Of a stretch of DNA of 7,687 nt, positions 5,707-7,687 are shown piece after piece. The notes under the pieces are model-generated. The model was not told the DNA's origin and made no database searches. It worked only from the letters and a program-made list of their open reading frames with translations. The first letter of the stretch is position 1, and each line of letters begins with the position of its first letter. Source of the DNA: Bacteroidales bacterium (GTDB lineage: Bacteria; Bacteroidota; Bacteroidia; Bacteroidales; BM520); assembly GCA_023230285.1 (NCBI GenBank), contig JALNXP010000117.1, positions 1 to 7,687 on the forward strand, given 5' to 3'. The position numbers and the translations under genes are program-made.

Positions 5707-7687
5707 ATGAAGCAATATAAACGTTGGAATAACATTTTAGGGTGGATTGTATTTATAATTGCCACCGTCACATACTTCTGTACATTAGAGCCTACTGCCA
5801 GCTGGTGGGATTGCGGCGAATATATCTCTACAGCAGCCAAGTTGCAAGTTGGTCACCCGCCGGGTGCGCCGACATTTCAACTGTTAGGACGCTTTTTTTC
5901 AATGTTCGCTTTTGGCAACACAAAGCATATTGCGCTGATGGTCAATGCAATGTCTGCATTATGCAGCAGCTTTACAATATTATTACTGTTTTGGTCTATA
6001 ACCATGCTCACAAAAAAGATAATAGCACCGGAAAGCAATTTTGAGAATAAAGATGATAAAGGCAAACAATTGACGATATTTGCAGCAGGCTTGATAGGCG
6101 CATTGGCATACACATTTTCAGATACTTTCTGGTTTTCAGCCGTGGAAGGTGAAGTATACGCCATGTCATCATTATGTACGGCAATAGTATTCTGGGCTAT
6201 ATTAAAATGGGACGAACAAAACAACGACAAAGATGCCAACCGCTGGCTGATTTTCATCGCTTATATCATGGGACTGTCTATAGGCGTGCATCTGCTTAAC
6301 TTATTAGCTATAACCGCTATAGCTCTTGTATTCTATTATAAAAAGCATCCAAAGGCAACAGCAAAAGGCACTATCTTTTCAATATTAATTTCTTTTGTAT
6401 TAATAGCACTCATACTTTACGTAATAGTTCCGGTGATAGTAAAATATGCCGGTGCCTTTGAATTGTTCTTCGTGAATACCTTAGGCGCAAGATTTAACAT
6501 CGGCACTGTAGTTTACTTTACTCTATTGATAGGACTTATAACAGCAGCCTGGATTTATTCTGTTAAGAAAGGTGCTGTTGTATGGAATACGATAATAGTG
6601 TCGTTTACCTTTTTATTGATAGGATATTCAACATTTTTCTTAATCGTCATCAGGGCGAACACGAATACGCCAATCAACGAAGGCAGCCCTTCAGATGCTA
6701 TCAGTTTACAATCATATTTAAACAGAGAGCAATATGGCTCGCGACCGCTTTTATACGGACAATATTACACAGCTCCGATGGAATCGTTTAAAGACGCACC
6801 TCCGACTTATGTAAAAGACAAAGCATCAGGTAAATATATTATGACTGATACCGGCAAAGAAGCTACGCCGGAATATAATAAAGATTTCTGTACAATATTT
6901 CCAAGAATGTGGAGTTCGCAAAAGGATATACACATGAGTGCATATCAGTCGTGGGGAAAGGTTAAAGGCAAAACCGTTAAGGCAAGTCATTTAGGAAGAG
7001 AGCCACAGACCTATACTTGTCCGACTTTCGGAGAAAATCTCAGATTTTTCTTCAGCTACCAAGTTAATCACATGTATATAAGATATTTTATGTGGAATTT
7101 TGTCGGAAGACAAAATGATATAGAAAGTTATGGCGGCATAAGCAACGGCAATTGGAAATCAGGAATAGAATTTATCGACAAAGCACGGCTTGGCAGTCAG
7201 AAGGATTTGCCTGCAAGTTTACAAAGTCATGCTGACAACAGCTTTTATTTCTTGCCATTGATACTTGGCTTGATAGGAATGTTTTATCACTATAAACGCA
7301 ATTCCAAATACGGTTTAGTAGTAACAGCATTATTTTTGATGACAGGCTTAGCCATCATAATATATTTGAATCAAACGCCATATCAGCCGCGAGAGAGGGA
7401 TTATGCCTACGCCGGCTCATTTTATGCTTTTGCAATGTGGATAGGCATAGGAGTAGCAGCAGTTGCAGGTTGGTTTAACAAGTTGTTAAAAAATCAGAGG
7501 ACATCGGCTATTACAGCTTTTGTAATATGTTTATTAGCAGTGCCAACATTGATGGCTGTTGAAGGCTGGGACGACCACAACCGTCATGGTAAATACGCTG
7601 CTCGTGATTTTGGTGCCAACTATTTTGCCGGCTTAGTGCCAAATTCCGTTTTGATAACTAACGGCGACAACGACACCTTTCCACTAT
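5707..7687 (+). CDS. DUF2723 / GT117-family polytopic membrane glycosyltransferase-like protein, 3' truncated by window edge
   Basis: The frame is open from the ATG at 5707 to the window end: 660 codons with no stop. It begins with a cytosolic KQYKR patch and a first membrane segment (about 11-27). Next comes the family hallmark EPTASWWDCGEYISTAAKLQ (28-47), continuing to VGHPPGAPTFQLLGR. Acidic residues Asp35 and Glu38 lie in the first external loop, where GT-C glycosyltransferases keep their catalytic acid. Further likely membrane segments are near 76-100, 122-141, 152-167, 180-211, 222-245, 265-283 and 292-316. A long soluble, probably periplasmic stretch (about 317-510) follows, then more segments near 513-528, 536-553, 568-590 and 598-615, and finally TNGDNDTFPL at the edge. 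These features match the DUF2723 family, related to eukaryotic TMEM260, a protein O-mannosyltransferase. A role in glycosylating exported proteins is inference; donor and acceptor are unknown. Relatives are usually much longer, so a soluble C-terminal part probably lies outside. It sits directly behind sppA. Confidence 0.88.
   Translation, partial: MKQYKRWNNILGWIVFIIATVTYFCTLEPTASWWDCGEYISTAAKLQVGHPPGAPTFQLLGRFFSMFAFGNTKHIALMVNAMSALCSSFTILLLFWSITMLTKKIIAPESNFENKDDKGKQLTIFAAGLIGALAYTFSDTFWFSAVEGEVYAMSSLCTAIVFWAILKWDEQNNDKDANRWLIFIAYIMGLSIGVHLLNLLAITAIALVFYYKKHPKATAKGTIFSILISFVLIALILYVIVPVIVKYAGAFELFFVNTLGARFNIGTVVYFTLLIGLITAAWIYSVKKGAVVWNTIIVSFTFLLIGYSTFFLIVIRANTNTPINEGSPSDAISLQSYLNREQYGSRPLLYGQYYTAPMESFKDAPPTYVKDKASGKYIMTDTGKEATPEYNKDFCTIFPRMWSSQKDIHMSAYQSWGKVKGKTVKASHLGREPQTYTCPTFGENLRFFFSYQVNHMYIRYFMWNFVGRQNDIESYGGISNGNWKSGIEFIDKARLGSQKDLPASLQSHADNSFYFLPLILGLIGMFYHYKRNSKYGLVVTALFLMTGLAIIIYLNQTPYQPRERDYAYAGSFYAFAMWIGIGVAAVAGWFNKLLKNQRTSAITAFVICLLAVPTLMAVEGWDDHNRHGKYAARDFGANYFAGLVPNSVLITNGDNDTFPL

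Noticed and set aside
5742..6257. Open frames of 100 (plus) and 126 (minus) codons inside the GT117-like gene
   Set aside because: The overlapping frame starting at 5707 carries clear DUF2723 motifs and membrane segments. The others are out-of-frame shadows with no family resemblance.

Overview
The window looks like chromosomal DNA from a member of the Bacteroidota, most likely Bacteroidales or a close relative. The evidence is visibly AT-rich DNA, start codons without Shine-Dalgarno sequences, a folK domain fused to a deoxynucleoside kinase, and a DUF2723/GT117 membrane protein, both of which I associate with this phylum. Nothing points to phage, transposon, CRISPR or recent transfer. The content is housekeeping and envelope genes, and there is no gene-free stretch longer than about 115 bases.

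Layout: the left edge (1-510, +) is the last 169 residues of polynucleotide phosphorylase, covering most of the KH domain, the S1 domain and a basic Gln/Asn/Arg-rich tail. A strong intrinsic terminator follows at 529-562. Thirty bases later galM (593-1624, +) encodes a complete aldose 1-epimerase. It runs tail-to-tail into a minus-strand pair with an 11-base overlap. That pair, transcribed right to left, is a bifunctional HPPK-deoxynucleoside kinase (2547-3791) followed 39 bases later by an RluA-family pseudouridine synthase (1614-2507). A 115-base divergent intergenic region (3792-3906) carries two back-to-back candidate promoters. To its right, sppA (3907-5679, +) encodes a signal-anchored signal peptide peptidase. 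After 27 bases comes the first 660 codons of a polytopic DUF2723/GT117 glycosyltransferase-like protein (5707 to the edge), which continues beyond the window.

Functionally there are four themes: RNA turnover and modification (pnp, pseudouridine synthase), folate synthesis plus deoxynucleoside salvage in one polypeptide (folK-dnk), sugar anomer conversion (galM), and envelope work (sppA and the GT117 protein, probably co-transcribed).

I see no clearly novel multi-gene system. The best leads are an insertion of about 26 residues in the catalytic loop of the HPPK domain, the HPPK-kinase fusion itself, and the sppA-GT117 pairing. Two starts were chosen against longer TTG-initiated readings: folK at the ATG at 3791 and sppA at the ATG at 3907.
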